From assembly GCA_015709675.1 (NCBI GenBank), contig CP054182.1, positions 847,448-911,447 of the forward strand: 64,000 nucleotides of DNA, in the 5' to 3' direction. A model generated the notes under the pieces. The model searched no databases, was not told the DNA's origin, and saw only the letters and a program-made list of their open reading frames with translations. The DNA is from Ignavibacteriales bacterium (GTDB taxonomy: Bacteria; Bacteroidota; Ignavibacteria; Ignavibacteriales; Ignavibacteriaceae). Below, one piece after another: positions 45,075 through 53,292 of this stretch (position 1 is its first letter; each line of letters starts with the position of its first letter). Both the position numbers and the translations under genes were made by a program.

Positions 45075-45505
45075 CAATGTCCGCGGATTAAACGGATGCA
45101 GGGCAGCACGGATTAACACGGATCGGAAAATCAATGTACAATTAACAATTAACAATGAACAATGTACGATTTTATCTCAAAAAATAAATTCCGTCCATGG
45201 TCCGGGGATTTTTGTTTCGTTCTTCCATGTCTTTTGGGAGTAGTTGGAAATCATATGCTATTAATATATCGCTCCTCCGGAGCTGATTTGGTATAATCCT
45301 GTGCATCGTGTGTATCCTTTAATCGTGTTCTAATACCTTACCCTCGCGCAAAGGTGCTAAGACGCAGAGAGGAATTTTCATCGCAAAGAAAGCAAAGTAA
45401 TCCGCAGAGCAGCGCAGAGTTTTGATTCATCCCCCGGTTTCGCTATTATTCCCTATCCCGCGCAAAACCGCTAGGTTGCAAAGATTACTAACTCCTCAAT
45501 TCTAA
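45075..45505. repeat. Composite intergenic repeat, copy 2
   Basis: CCGCGGATTAAACGGATGC unit (45085), AATGTACAATTAACAATT unit (45133), CCGTCCATGGTCCGGGGAT unit (45192), ATCGCTCCTCCGGAGCTG unit (45268), ATCCTTTAATCGTG unit (45314), and several GCAAAGGTGC and GCAAAG words (45352-45480). Order as in copy 1. Confidence 0.75.
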
Positions 45506-45669
45506 TGATCCCCTCCTGTATTCTTCCAAAAAATGAGGGCCAGCCCCTATATAATTTTGATAAAATTAAAGCCATATTGTTTTACTGTTCACCGTTGTTT
45601 CTCTTAGCTCGCACGATAATAGTATGAGCAGCAGAGGTTCATTTTTTTACGTAGTTAATGTGAGGTTTT
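45506..45669. other. Upstream region of the GLUG-repeat T9SS gene
   Basis: AATGAGGGCCAGCCCCTAT at 45533 repeats the leader word at 41528. GTGAGG at 45660 is the probable ribosome binding site. Confidence 0.5.
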
Positions 45670-47238
45670 TTGAGAGTGGTTCATTTTTACTTTGTTTTCG
45701 TACTTTTTCTTGCGGCATCACTTACTGTCTCAGCCCAGTTTGCCGGTGGCGACGGTACATCAGGGAATCCTTATCAGGTTGCCACAGCTGCACATCTTAA
45801 TAATGTGCGTGATTATCGGACTTCCCATTTTATCCAGACTGCTGATATTGATCTGAGCTATGAAACCGGAAATTCCGGCGGTGCTTATTGGAATGGCGGT
45901 TTGGGATGGAATCCTATCGGAGCTACCGATGCAACTTCGTTTTTGGGGAGCTACAATGGTCAGGGGTACAGTATTACCGGATTAACCATAAACAGACCCG
46001 GCCAGCATTATATCGGGCTGTTTGCCTATGTCGGAAATGATATTGTTACACCGGTTATATCAAATGTTAAACTTGTTTCTGTCTCAATCACCTCAAACTG
46101 GGTGTGCGGTGCGCTTGCAGGAAAAATAACTAAAACTACTATCAGTAAATGTTCTTCAACTGGTTCGGTTACAGGGGTAGAGTATATGGGAGGATTGATA
46201 GGATGGACGCCTTCCAACAGTACGATTTCTGAAAGTTATTCTTCATGTACAGTTACTACGACTGGGTTATATACAGGCGGGTTTATAGGCATCACTGGTT
46301 CAAATACCTCTATCACTAACTGTTATGCAACCGGAAATGTAACTTCCACATCAGGGCAGACGGGGGGATTTGCAGGTCGTATTATATCAACAAATCTCGT
46401 TAACTGCTATTCAACCGGTGCTGTCAGTGGTTCGTCTTCAGTGGGAGGTCTTATTGGCACTATTATGACTGCATCAGCAACCAACTGCTTTTGGGATACA
46501 CAAACTTCCGGTCAGGCATCTTCAGCAGGAGGCACAGGAAAAACCACCGCACAAATGAAAACCAATCAGACTTTTTCGGATGCCGGATGGAATCTGGCAA
46601 TCTGGAACCGTGATGACAGTTTTAATAATGGCTACCCGTATCTTGACTGGGAGAATCCCTCAGGCACTCCTCTTCCGGTTGAACTTACCTCATTTATCGG
46701 CAGAGCCACAGGCAGCAACGTTACCCTGCAGTGGAAAACTGCGACTGAGGTAAATAATTCCGGATTTAATGTGGAACGCTCTTCCGACAGAAGTAATTGG
46801 CAAACACTCGGGTTTATAACCGGGCACGGCAACTCTAACGCAGAAAAAGCATATTCCTTTACGGATAAGAATCTTGCTCCTGGCAAATACCACTACCGCT
46901 TGAAGCAAATAGACACAGACGGGCAGTATGAATACTCTGATATAGTTGAACTTGCTGTTAGCAATGCCCCTGATGCATACGCTCTTTCACAGAACTATCC
47001 GAATCCGTTCAACCCGTCAACAGCGATCAGCTTCGCGCTGCCACAGGCATCAGAAGTAACGCTGAAGATCTACAACACACTCGGCCAGGAGGTGGCAGTA
47101 CTGATCAATGGCGAGACCATGGAAGCGGGAGTTCACACCAAAGCATTTGACGCGGGTAATCTGACCAGCGGAGTTTATATATATAAACTTACCGCAGGAA
47201 GTTTTTCGGCTGTTAAAAAGATGAATCTTCTGAAGTAA
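45670..47238 (+). CDS. Secreted GLUG-repeat protein with T9SS sorting domain
   Basis: A 522-residue exported protein: signal peptide FVLFLAASLTVSAQ, then GLUG-type repeats (about 100-290, e.g. GSVTGVEYMGGLIGW, GNVTSTSGQTGGFAGR, GAVSGSSSVGGLIG) that build a beta-helix. A fibronectin-like segment follows (VELTSFIGRATGSNVTLQW to YHYRLKQIDTDGQYEYS) that also occurs in the protein at 62050. The T9SS domain differs from that of the protein at 41745 by only one residue (SFSAVKK for SFSSVKK). TTG 45670 has GTGAGG upstream; GTG 45676 is an alternative. Likely surface adhesin-like; ligand unknown. Confidence 0.85.
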   Translation: MRVVHFYFVFVLFLAASLTVSAQFAGGDGTSGNPYQVATAAHLNNVRDYRTSHFIQTADIDLSYETGNSGGAYWNGGLGWNPIGATDATSFLGSYNGQGYSITGLTINRPGQHYIGLFAYVGNDIVTPVISNVKLVSVSITSNWVCGALAGKITKTTISKCSSTGSVTGVEYMGGLIGWTPSNSTISESYSSCTVTTTGLYTGGFIGITGSNTSITNCYATGNVTSTSGQTGGFAGRIISTNLVNCYSTGAVSGSSSVGGLIGTIMTASATNCFWDTQTSGQASSAGGTGKTTAQMKTNQTFSDAGWNLAIWNRDDSFNNGYPYLDWENPSGTPLPVELTSFIGRATGSNVTLQWKTATEVNNSGFNVERSSDRSNWQTLGFITGHGNSNAEKAYSFTDKNLAPGKYHYRLKQIDTDGQYEYSDIVELAVSNAPDAYALSQNYPNPFNPSTAISFALPQASEVTLKIYNTLGQEVAVLINGETMEAGVHTKAFDAGNLTSGVYIYKLTAGSFSAVKKMNLLK

Positions 47239-47263
47239 GAGTCAGACAGATTTTTAGGAGGTA

Positions 47264-47295
47264 CCCCGTCATCTGAAAAGGAGGCGGGGTTTTTT
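47264..47295 (+). terminator. Terminator after the GLUG-repeat T9SS gene
   Basis: Same CCCCGTC/GGCGGGG stem plus T-run as at 44995, part of the duplicated 3' segment. Confidence 0.85.
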
Positions 47296-47334
47296 ATTTT
47301 ATGCCAGGCTGCATCGCACAAGGACGATTTGCAT

Positions 47335-47612
47335 GTCCTTCGCCAATGGCCGCGGATTAAACGGATGCAGGGCAGCGCGGATCGAAAAATCAATGTACAA
47401 TTAACAATGAACAATGTACAATTTTATCTCAAAAAAATAAATTCCGTCCATGGTCCGAGGATTTTTGATTCGTCTTTCCAGGGCTTTTGGGAATAGTTGG
47501 AAATCATATGCTATTAATATTTCGTCCCCTACGGGACTGAATTAATCCTGTGCATCGTGTTCATCCATTAATCGTGTTCTCATACCCTAACCGCTAAAGC
47601 GCAAAGAAAAAG
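47335..47612. repeat. Composite intergenic repeat, copy 3
   Basis: CCGCGGATTAAACGGATGC unit, AATGTACAATTAACAATG unit, CCGTCCATGGTCCGAGGAT unit, TTTCGTCCCCTACGGGACTG unit, ATCCATTAATCGTG unit and a GCTAAAGCGCAAAGAA word, in the order of copies 1 and 2. Confidence 0.75.
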
Positions 47613-47768
47613 TTGAACTCATGCCGTCCTTGCTGTCCCTGAACACTCAACCCAAACTGCAAGACCCGCCCAAAAACCTGGTTTTCATTCCAAATAACTG
47701 CCCGCTAATTTCTCCGGAAATTTCCCCTTTTCTGGTTATTTTTAAAACTGAATTTTTCCGAGGTATTG

Positions 47769-49799
47769 ATGTACAAACTTCTATCATTTTTCTTATTCTT
47801 ATCAGTAATGATGAACGCACAAAACGGACGCCAGCTTAATTTTGACGATCTCTGGGCTATGCAGAGGATTGGCACGGCCGATCTTTCTCCCGACGGCTCT
47901 AAAATAACCTTCGCGCTCACTTCCTTTTCCTACGATCTGAACAAGGGAAACAGTGACGTTTATGTTATCAATACGGACGGAACCGGCCTGAAAGCCCTGA
48001 AAAACACCGAAAAAGGGGAGAGCGGTCCTAAATTTTCTCCCGATGGCAAGAAAATCGCCTATGTGACGGGCAACCAGATCTGGCTGACCAACGCTGACGG
48101 AAGCGGTGAAGAGCAGATTACCACTCACCACACCGGCGCCTCAGGAGTGGTATGGTCTCAGGATGGCAAAAAGATGCTCTTTGTTTCAAGTGTTTATCCT
48201 GACTGCGCAGATCAGGAGTGCAATAAGAAAAAAGATGAAGATGCTGAAAACAGCAAAGTAAAAGCCTCGGTATTTACGGAGCTGATGTACCGCCACTGGG
48301 ACGACTGGCGCGGTGACAAACGCAGCCACCTTTTTCTGCTTGATCTGGCAACAAAAGAGATTACCGATCTCACCCCCTTCAGCAAATTTGATGTGCCGCC
48401 GATTGCATTAGGAAGTGCAAAAGATTATACCTTCTCTCCGGACGGCAACTGGGTTGCGTTTACCATGAACACGGATGAGGTTCTGGCAACCAGCACGAAT
48501 AATGATATATTCCTCCTTGACCTGCGCACACTGCAGAAAGGAAAAAAACCGGAACACAAAAAGATATCACTCAGCAAGGGGAATGACAATCAACCGGTAT
48601 TTTCTCCCGACGGAAAACTGCTTGCCTATACCTCCATGGAGCGTGCCGGATTTGAAGCAGACCGCCTGCGGCTGATGATTTATGATGTGGAGAGCGGCAA
48701 AACCCGCCAGCTTTTTCCGAAGCAGGATATATCCGTCAGCGAATTCATCTGGAGTCCGGACGGGAAGCATATATATTTCACCGCGGCTAAAGAGATTTAT
48801 GAATCAGTTTACCGGGTAAGTCTGAGCGGAGACAAAGCTGAAGTAATCATTGAGAAGCACATGAGCTCTACTCTGATGATCTCCCCTGACGGGACAAAGC
48901 TTTACTTTAAACAGCAGAAATCCACACAGCCGCATGAGTTCTTTTCTGCCGATGCTGACGGAAAGAACGTAAAACAGATCTCCTTCATTAACGCTGAGCG
49001 TCTGAAGGATGTGGTTATGAATGAAGTTGAGACTTTCTGGGTAAAAGGAGCAGGCGGAACCCCGGTTCAGTCAATCATGGTAAAGCCGCCGTTTTTTGAC
49101 GAGACGCAGAAATATCCGATGATTTTCCTTATACACGGCGGACCGCAGGGGCACTGGTCAGATGACTTTCATTACCGCTGGAATATACAGATGTTTGCCG
49201 CAGACGGTTATGTGGTTATTGCGCCGAATCCCAGAGGCAGCACCGGCTATGGTCAGAAGTTTACCGATGAAATCTCCGGTGACTGGGCAGGCAAGGTATA
49301 TACCGACCTGATGAATGTGTATGACGAAGCCGTTAAGAAATATAAATTTATTGACAAAAAGAACACTTTTGCGGCGGGAGCTTCCTATGGCGGATATATG
49401 ATCAACTGGATTGCCGGGCACACCGACCGCTTTAACGCGCTGGTTTCTCACGCGGGAGTGTTTAATCTTGAAAGTATGTTCGGTACCACCGAGGAACTCT
49501 GGTTTCCTGAGTGGGAATTCAAAGGCACTCCGTGGCAGAACCGGAAGATGTATGAAAAATGGTCTCCGCACCGGTATATACACAACTGCAAGACTCCGGT
49601 TCTGGTTGTGCACGGCGCGAAGGATTTCCGCGTAACCGAAGACCAGGCATTTCAGCTTTATACCTCGCTGCAGCGGCTGGGTGTGCCGAGCAAGTTCCTC
49701 TACTTCCCGGACGAAACCCACTTTGTGGCAAAACCGCAGAACAGCCGCCTCTGGTGGAAAACGGTTCTGGACTGGTTTGATAAGAATAAAAAACTCTGA
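47769..49799 (+). CDS. S9-family peptidase (prolyl oligopeptidase / dipeptidyl aminopeptidase type)
   Basis: A 676-residue exported serine peptidase: signal peptide LLSFFLFLSVMMNAQ, an N-terminal TolB-like beta-propeller (repeated FSPDGKxIAY-type motifs: DLSPDGSKITF, FSPDGKKIAYV, FSPDGNWVAF, FSPDGKLLAY, WSPDGKHIYF), then an alpha/beta hydrolase domain. Nucleophile Ser in GASYGGYM (about 539), Asp in VHGAKDFRV (about 618) and His in DETHF (about 650), plus HGGPQGHW. It hydrolyses short peptides in the periplasm or at the surface. ATG 47769, rather than TTG 47766, fits CGAGG at 47759. Confidence 0.92.
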   Translation: MYKLLSFFLFLSVMMNAQNGRQLNFDDLWAMQRIGTADLSPDGSKITFALTSFSYDLNKGNSDVYVINTDGTGLKALKNTEKGESGPKFSPDGKKIAYVTGNQIWLTNADGSGEEQITTHHTGASGVVWSQDGKKMLFVSSVYPDCADQECNKKKDEDAENSKVKASVFTELMYRHWDDWRGDKRSHLFLLDLATKEITDLTPFSKFDVPPIALGSAKDYTFSPDGNWVAFTMNTDEVLATSTNNDIFLLDLRTLQKGKKPEHKKISLSKGNDNQPVFSPDGKLLAYTSMERAGFEADRLRLMIYDVESGKTRQLFPKQDISVSEFIWSPDGKHIYFTAAKEIYESVYRVSLSGDKAEVIIEKHMSSTLMISPDGTKLYFKQQKSTQPHEFFSADADGKNVKQISFINAERLKDVVMNEVETFWVKGAGGTPVQSIMVKPPFFDETQKYPMIFLIHGGPQGHWSDDFHYRWNIQMFAADGYVVIAPNPRGSTGYGQKFTDEISGDWAGKVYTDLMNVYDEAVKKYKFIDKKNTFAAGASYGGYMINWIAGHTDRFNALVSHAGVFNLESMFGTTEELWFPEWEFKGTPWQNRKMYEKWSPHRYIHNCKTPVLVVHGAKDFRVTEDQAFQLYTSLQRLGVPSKFLYFPDETHFVAKPQNSRLWWKTVLDWFDKNKKL

Positions 49800-49827
49800 T
49801 TATCTGTAAAGAAACACTAAACGGCGG

Positions 49828-50184
49828 ATGAGAAGCATGGAAAATGACAATATAGACTGGCGTGAAGTTGATTACGGTGACAACCGTGAGAAGTTTGAAC
49901 AGGATAAAAAAACCGTGGAAGAGGGGCTGTGGGAGACCCTTGAACGTTCCGGCAAAAAGATTTCCTTTCTTAAGGATGTGATCGCCCTGTTTAAATATAT
50001 GAGCGACGGCCGCGTGCAATGGTACAGAAAAAGCATAGTGGTCGGAGCGCTGATTTATTTTATAACGCCGGTTGATGCCATTCCTGATATTGCTCCGCTG
50101 ATAGGATATCTTGATGATCTGGGAGTGATAACCGCCACGCTGAAATATCTCGGCAGTGAACTGATACCCTACTACGACAGATAA
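49828..50184 (+). CDS. DUF1232 (YkvA-type) small membrane protein
   Basis: A 118-residue protein. The N-terminal half is charged and helical. The C-terminal half has the DUF1232 pattern VVGALIYFITPVDAIPDIAP followed by LGYLDD-like YLDDLGVITATLKYL. The DUF1232 core is a short hydrophobic hairpin with a conserved PxDxxPD; the function is unknown. Either ATG 49828 or ATG 49837 could be used. It sits 28 nt after the peptidase gene and 31 nt before the NUDIX gene, so the genes from 47769 to 52466 may form one operon. Confidence 0.8.
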   Translation: MRSMENDNIDWREVDYGDNREKFEQDKKTVEEGLWETLERSGKKISFLKDVIALFKYMSDGRVQWYRKSIVVGALIYFITPVDAIPDIAPLIGYLDDLGVITATLKYLGSELIPYYDR

Positions 50185-50215
50185 CAACAGCGGAAGCGGA
50201 TATATATAACTGTTC

Positions 50216-50749
50216 ATGAATTTTAAGATAGTTAAAAGCGAAATTGTGCACCGCGGCATCGTGTTTGATCTGAAGGTGGATCAGATTGAGTATGACAGCG
50301 GCAACCCCGGAGTGCGCGAAACCGCACTGCATGACGGCGGCGCGGTGGTGGTGCCTGTGACTTCTCAGGGAAAGGCGGTTCTGATTACGCAGTTCCGATA
50401 CCCGCTTATGCAATGGCTGACCGAGCTCCCCGCGGGCAAACTTGGCAAAGGAGAAGATCCGTATATATGTGCGGTGCGTGAGCTGAAAGAGGAAACCGGA
50501 TATGAAGCAGAACTTGTCGAAAAACTCGGAGCCATCTGCACCACACCCGGTTTCTGCACGGAGATACTGCATATCTATATAGCAACAGGACTAAAAGCCG
50601 GAAGCCATAATCGTGAAGAGGGAGAACAGGGCATGCAGGTGCACGAATATACATTTGAAGAAACGGACGCAATGATCAGGGAGGGAAAAATTATTGACGC
50701 GAAGACGATTTCCGGCCTGACGATGGCTAAACTGAAACTGGGAAAGTAA
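50216..50749 (+). CDS. NUDIX hydrolase, ADP-ribose pyrophosphatase-like
   Basis: A 177-residue protein with a complete Nudix box: Gly, five residues, Glu, seven residues, then RELKEETGY (about residues 79-101 overall). The flanking VPVTSQGKAVLITQFRYPL and ELPAGKLG match ADP-ribose/nucleoside-diphosphate-sugar pyrophosphatases, which hydrolyse ADP-ribose to AMP and ribose phosphate in a Mg-dependent way. The substrate is inferred from these motifs only. Sixteen nt separate it from recN. Confidence 0.88.
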   Translation: MNFKIVKSEIVHRGIVFDLKVDQIEYDSGNPGVRETALHDGGAVVVPVTSQGKAVLITQFRYPLMQWLTELPAGKLGKGEDPYICAVRELKEETGYEAELVEKLGAICTTPGFCTEILHIYIATGLKAGSHNREEGEQGMQVHEYTFEETDAMIREGKIIDAKTISGLTMAKLKLGK

Positions 50750-50765
50750 TCCTTACCACAACCGT

Positions 50766-52466
50766 ATGTTGAAAACACTTCAGATAAAAGACTATGCCCT
50801 GATTGAAAATATCACCGTGAGTTTTCACTCCGGCCTGAATATTATTACCGGAGAAACCGGTGCAGGTAAATCAATTCTGATTGATGCACTGGGACTGCTC
50901 CTTGGTGAGCGGGCCTCAACGGAAGTGGTGCGCCGCGGCACTCAGAAAGCAGTGGTGGAAGGGGTTTTTGACGTAAGCGGCAACAAAAAAATGAAAGCCC
51001 TGCTTAAAGAGCTTGATATAGAGTTTCAGGATGAGCTTATAATCAGGAGAGAGATATCTCTTAAGGGATCCGGCAGAAGTTTTCTTAATGATACTCCGGC
51101 ACCGCTCACCGCTCTGAAAGATGCAGGTTTTCTTCTTGTTGATCTTCACGGGCAGCATGAGCATCAGTCGCTTCTGCGCAAAGAAACCCATATTGAAATG
51201 CTGGATGAGGCCGCAGGGCTTGAGAAGCTGCGTGACAGTTATGAAACAGAGTACCGCAAACTCCGTGCTCTGATAAGTGAATATACTGAACTGATGAATA
51301 AAGAAGAGCTGCTTCATCAGAAAAAAGATTTGTATGAATTTCAGGTGAGGGAGATAACGGCTGTTAATCCGCAGCCGGGGGAAGATGAAAAGCTGGCTGA
51401 TGAGCTGAAAGTGCTTGAGAATACTGAGCGGCTTGCCGGTTCTGCCACAATGATTTATGACCTGCTTAATGACGGTGAGGTTCCGGCCTTTGATATATTA
51501 AACAAAGCCCGCACTGAACTGCATCAGATAGCACAGATTGACAAGTCACTTCAGGGGCTTGATGAAATGCTCTCCAATGTGATAGCTCAGGCAAAAGAAA
51601 TAAGCAGCGAGCTCCGGACATATAAGGAGCATCTTGAACTTGACCCGGAGCGTCTGGAAGAGATGAGGCAGCGCCTTAATCTGATTTCTCTGCTGAAGAA
51701 AAAATACGGCGGGAGTGTGGATGCAGTTCTGAAATACTGCGATGAGATAAGCCGTGAACTGGAACTTGCAACCGGATTTGAGGAAGAAACGGCAAAGCTG
51801 AAAGCAAACATCGAGGCACAGCGGAAAATCTGCGGTGAACAGGCGGTAAAGCTTTCCGAAGAACGCCGCAAAGCGGGAAGTAAAATAAGCAAAAGCATTA
51901 TCGGGGAGCTGGTGAACCTTGGCATCGTGAATGCGCAGTTTGTAATCCGCCAGGAACAGCCGGCAGCCCAGGGGGATGATTATATATACGCCGGCGAAAA
52001 GAAAGTGCGCTATAGCAGTTCGGGAATTGATGATGTGGAGTTTCTGATGTCAGCCAATGCCGGGGAAGAAGTAAAGCCTCTTGCAAAGGTTGCCTCCGGC
52101 GGAGAGGTTTCGCGTATTATGCTTTCGCTGAAAACCATACTGGCAAAAAATGACCGGCTTCCGCTGCTGATCTTTGATGAAATTGATACCGGGGTGAGCG
52201 GCCGCATCGCGCAGAAAGTGGGTAATGCATTAAAGAATTTATCATCCTATCATCAGATAATCGCTATAACCCATTTGCCGCAGATCGCGGGGCTCTCCGA
52301 TCATCACTATTCGGTTGAGAAGCGGGAAGAAGACGGCAGGGCATTCAGTCACATACGGGAACTCACGCTTGAGGAGAAAGTGGTTGAAGTGGCAAAACTG
52401 ATGAGCGGTGAACTGGTTACCGAAGCAAGTCTTAAAGGAGCGAGGGAACTGATGGGGATTCAATAA
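50766..52466 (+). CDS. recN: DNA repair protein RecN
   Basis: A 566-residue SMC-like ATPase for double-strand break repair. It begins directly with the RecN N-terminus (LKTLQIKDYALIENITV), Walker A GETGAGKSILIDALG, and DLHGQHEHQSLL. A long coiled coil (about 150-400) follows, then the signature region (VASGGEVSRIMLSLK) and Walker B LLIFDEIDTGVSG (about 468), and AITHLPQIAG. The intact length is normal. It is the last gene of a closely spaced series (DUF1232, NUDIX, recN), and a small protein gene follows after 27 nt. Confidence 0.95.
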   Translation: MLKTLQIKDYALIENITVSFHSGLNIITGETGAGKSILIDALGLLLGERASTEVVRRGTQKAVVEGVFDVSGNKKMKALLKELDIEFQDELIIRREISLKGSGRSFLNDTPAPLTALKDAGFLLVDLHGQHEHQSLLRKETHIEMLDEAAGLEKLRDSYETEYRKLRALISEYTELMNKEELLHQKKDLYEFQVREITAVNPQPGEDEKLADELKVLENTERLAGSATMIYDLLNDGEVPAFDILNKARTELHQIAQIDKSLQGLDEMLSNVIAQAKEISSELRTYKEHLELDPERLEEMRQRLNLISLLKKKYGGSVDAVLKYCDEISRELELATGFEEETAKLKANIEAQRKICGEQAVKLSEERRKAGSKISKSIIGELVNLGIVNAQFVIRQEQPAAQGDDYIYAGEKKVRYSSSGIDDVEFLMSANAGEEVKPLAKVASGGEVSRIMLSLKTILAKNDRLPLLIFDEIDTGVSGRIAQKVGNALKNLSSYHQIIAITHLPQIAGLSDHHYSVEKREEDGRAFSHIRELTLEEKVVEVAKLMSGELVTEASLKGARELMGIQ

Positions 52467-52493
52467 CAAATATATACCAAACGGAGACGCAAC

Positions 52494-52712
52494 ATGAAAG
52501 CTTATGAAATATCATTCAGAATAGATAAACGCAACAAAGTATTATTCCCGGAAAATCTGATTAAAGTCCTCCCGAAAGAAGAAGATATCCGCGCTATCGT
52601 CCTGCTGAACGAACCTAACGAAAAAGAATTCCGCACCGAAATGCAGAATATACAGAGCCAGGAATACGGTTATTCGTATATCAATACGGACGCGGTCTAT
52701 GATGATTTTTGA
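52494..52712 (+). CDS. Small acidic protein, possible orphan antitoxin-like
   Basis: A 72-residue protein with GGAGAC eight bases before the ATG. The N-terminal third reads like a short beta-strand plus helix (AYEISFRIDKRNKVLFPENL) and the acidic C-terminus ends in YINTDAVYDDF. A tail of the form D-x-(V/L)-Y-D-x-(F/L) is common in small antitoxins, but no toxin gene is next to it and I do not recognise the family. It lies 27 nt after recN and may simply be co-transcribed. Confidence 0.55.
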   Translation: MKAYEISFRIDKRNKVLFPENLIKVLPKEEDIRAIVLLNEPNEKEFRTEMQNIQSQEYGYSYINTDAVYDDF

Positions 52713-52745
52713 TAATTAGTAATTAGTAGTTAGTAATTAGTAATG
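52706..52745. repeat. TTAGTAATTAG-type simple repeat
   Basis: Near-tandem TTAGTAATTAGTAG words immediately after the preceding stop codon. Confidence 0.75.
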
Positions 52746-52812
52746 GGAGCGGGGTCGGAGGAAAAGTATGAATCGTGAAATTATTTAAAAGACAAAAATA
52801 AATGGAGGCAGG

Positions 52813-53166
52813 GTGAAAGAGAATGTCATAAGAGATAAGAGTCTGCAGTTTGCCATAAGGATGGTAAAGCTTGCAAACTTTCTCAGGGAGGAAAAACGAG
52901 AATATGTTCTCTCAAAACAGATTGTCAGATCAGGTACTGCTATCGGAGCATTAGTCAGAGAAGCCAGGTATGGTGAATCAACTAATGATTTTTTACACAA
53001 GCTGACAATAGCACTCAAAGAAGCCGGTGAAACAGAGTACTGGATAGAACTGCTTTTCAGGACGGATTATATCTCAAAAGAAGAGTATAATTCAGTGATA
53101 AACGACATTCATGAAATAATAAAGATTCTAACTGCAATAACCAAAACAATAAAATCCTCAAGATAA
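52813..53166 (+). CDS. Four-helix-bundle protein (23S rRNA intervening-sequence family)
   Basis: A 117-residue all-helical protein of the S23/IVP family: LQFAIRMVKLANFL, SKQIVRSGTAIGALVREA, LHKLTIALKEAGETEYWIEL and a final helix. The family was first found encoded in insertions of 23S rRNA genes but is common as free-standing genes in Bacteroidota; its function is not established, with pentameric assemblies known. Start GTG 52813 with GGAGG at 52804. No rRNA gene is nearby. Confidence 0.88.
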   Translation: MKENVIRDKSLQFAIRMVKLANFLREEKREYVLSKQIVRSGTAIGALVREARYGESTNDFLHKLTIALKEAGETEYWIELLFRTDYISKEEYNSVINDIHEIIKILTAITKTIKSSR

Positions 53167-53292
53167 TAACTGAAGGTTTTAAATTAATTACCAATTAAAA
53201 CTATAAATTATTACTAAGTACTAACTCCTAATTTCTAATTAGTTTTACTAATTACTAATTTCTCAAGTTAACACGATACTGATTTAAGATTA
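53167..53292. repeat. AT-rich simple repeats upstream of prfC
   Basis: TAATTACTAATTTC- and ACTAACTCC-type words fill most of the gap; no ribosome binding site is evident before the prfC start. Confidence 0.6.

Noticed and set aside
52813..53166. Possible insertion within a 23S rRNA gene
   Set aside because: The protein belongs to the intervening-sequence family, but no rRNA sequence flanks it.
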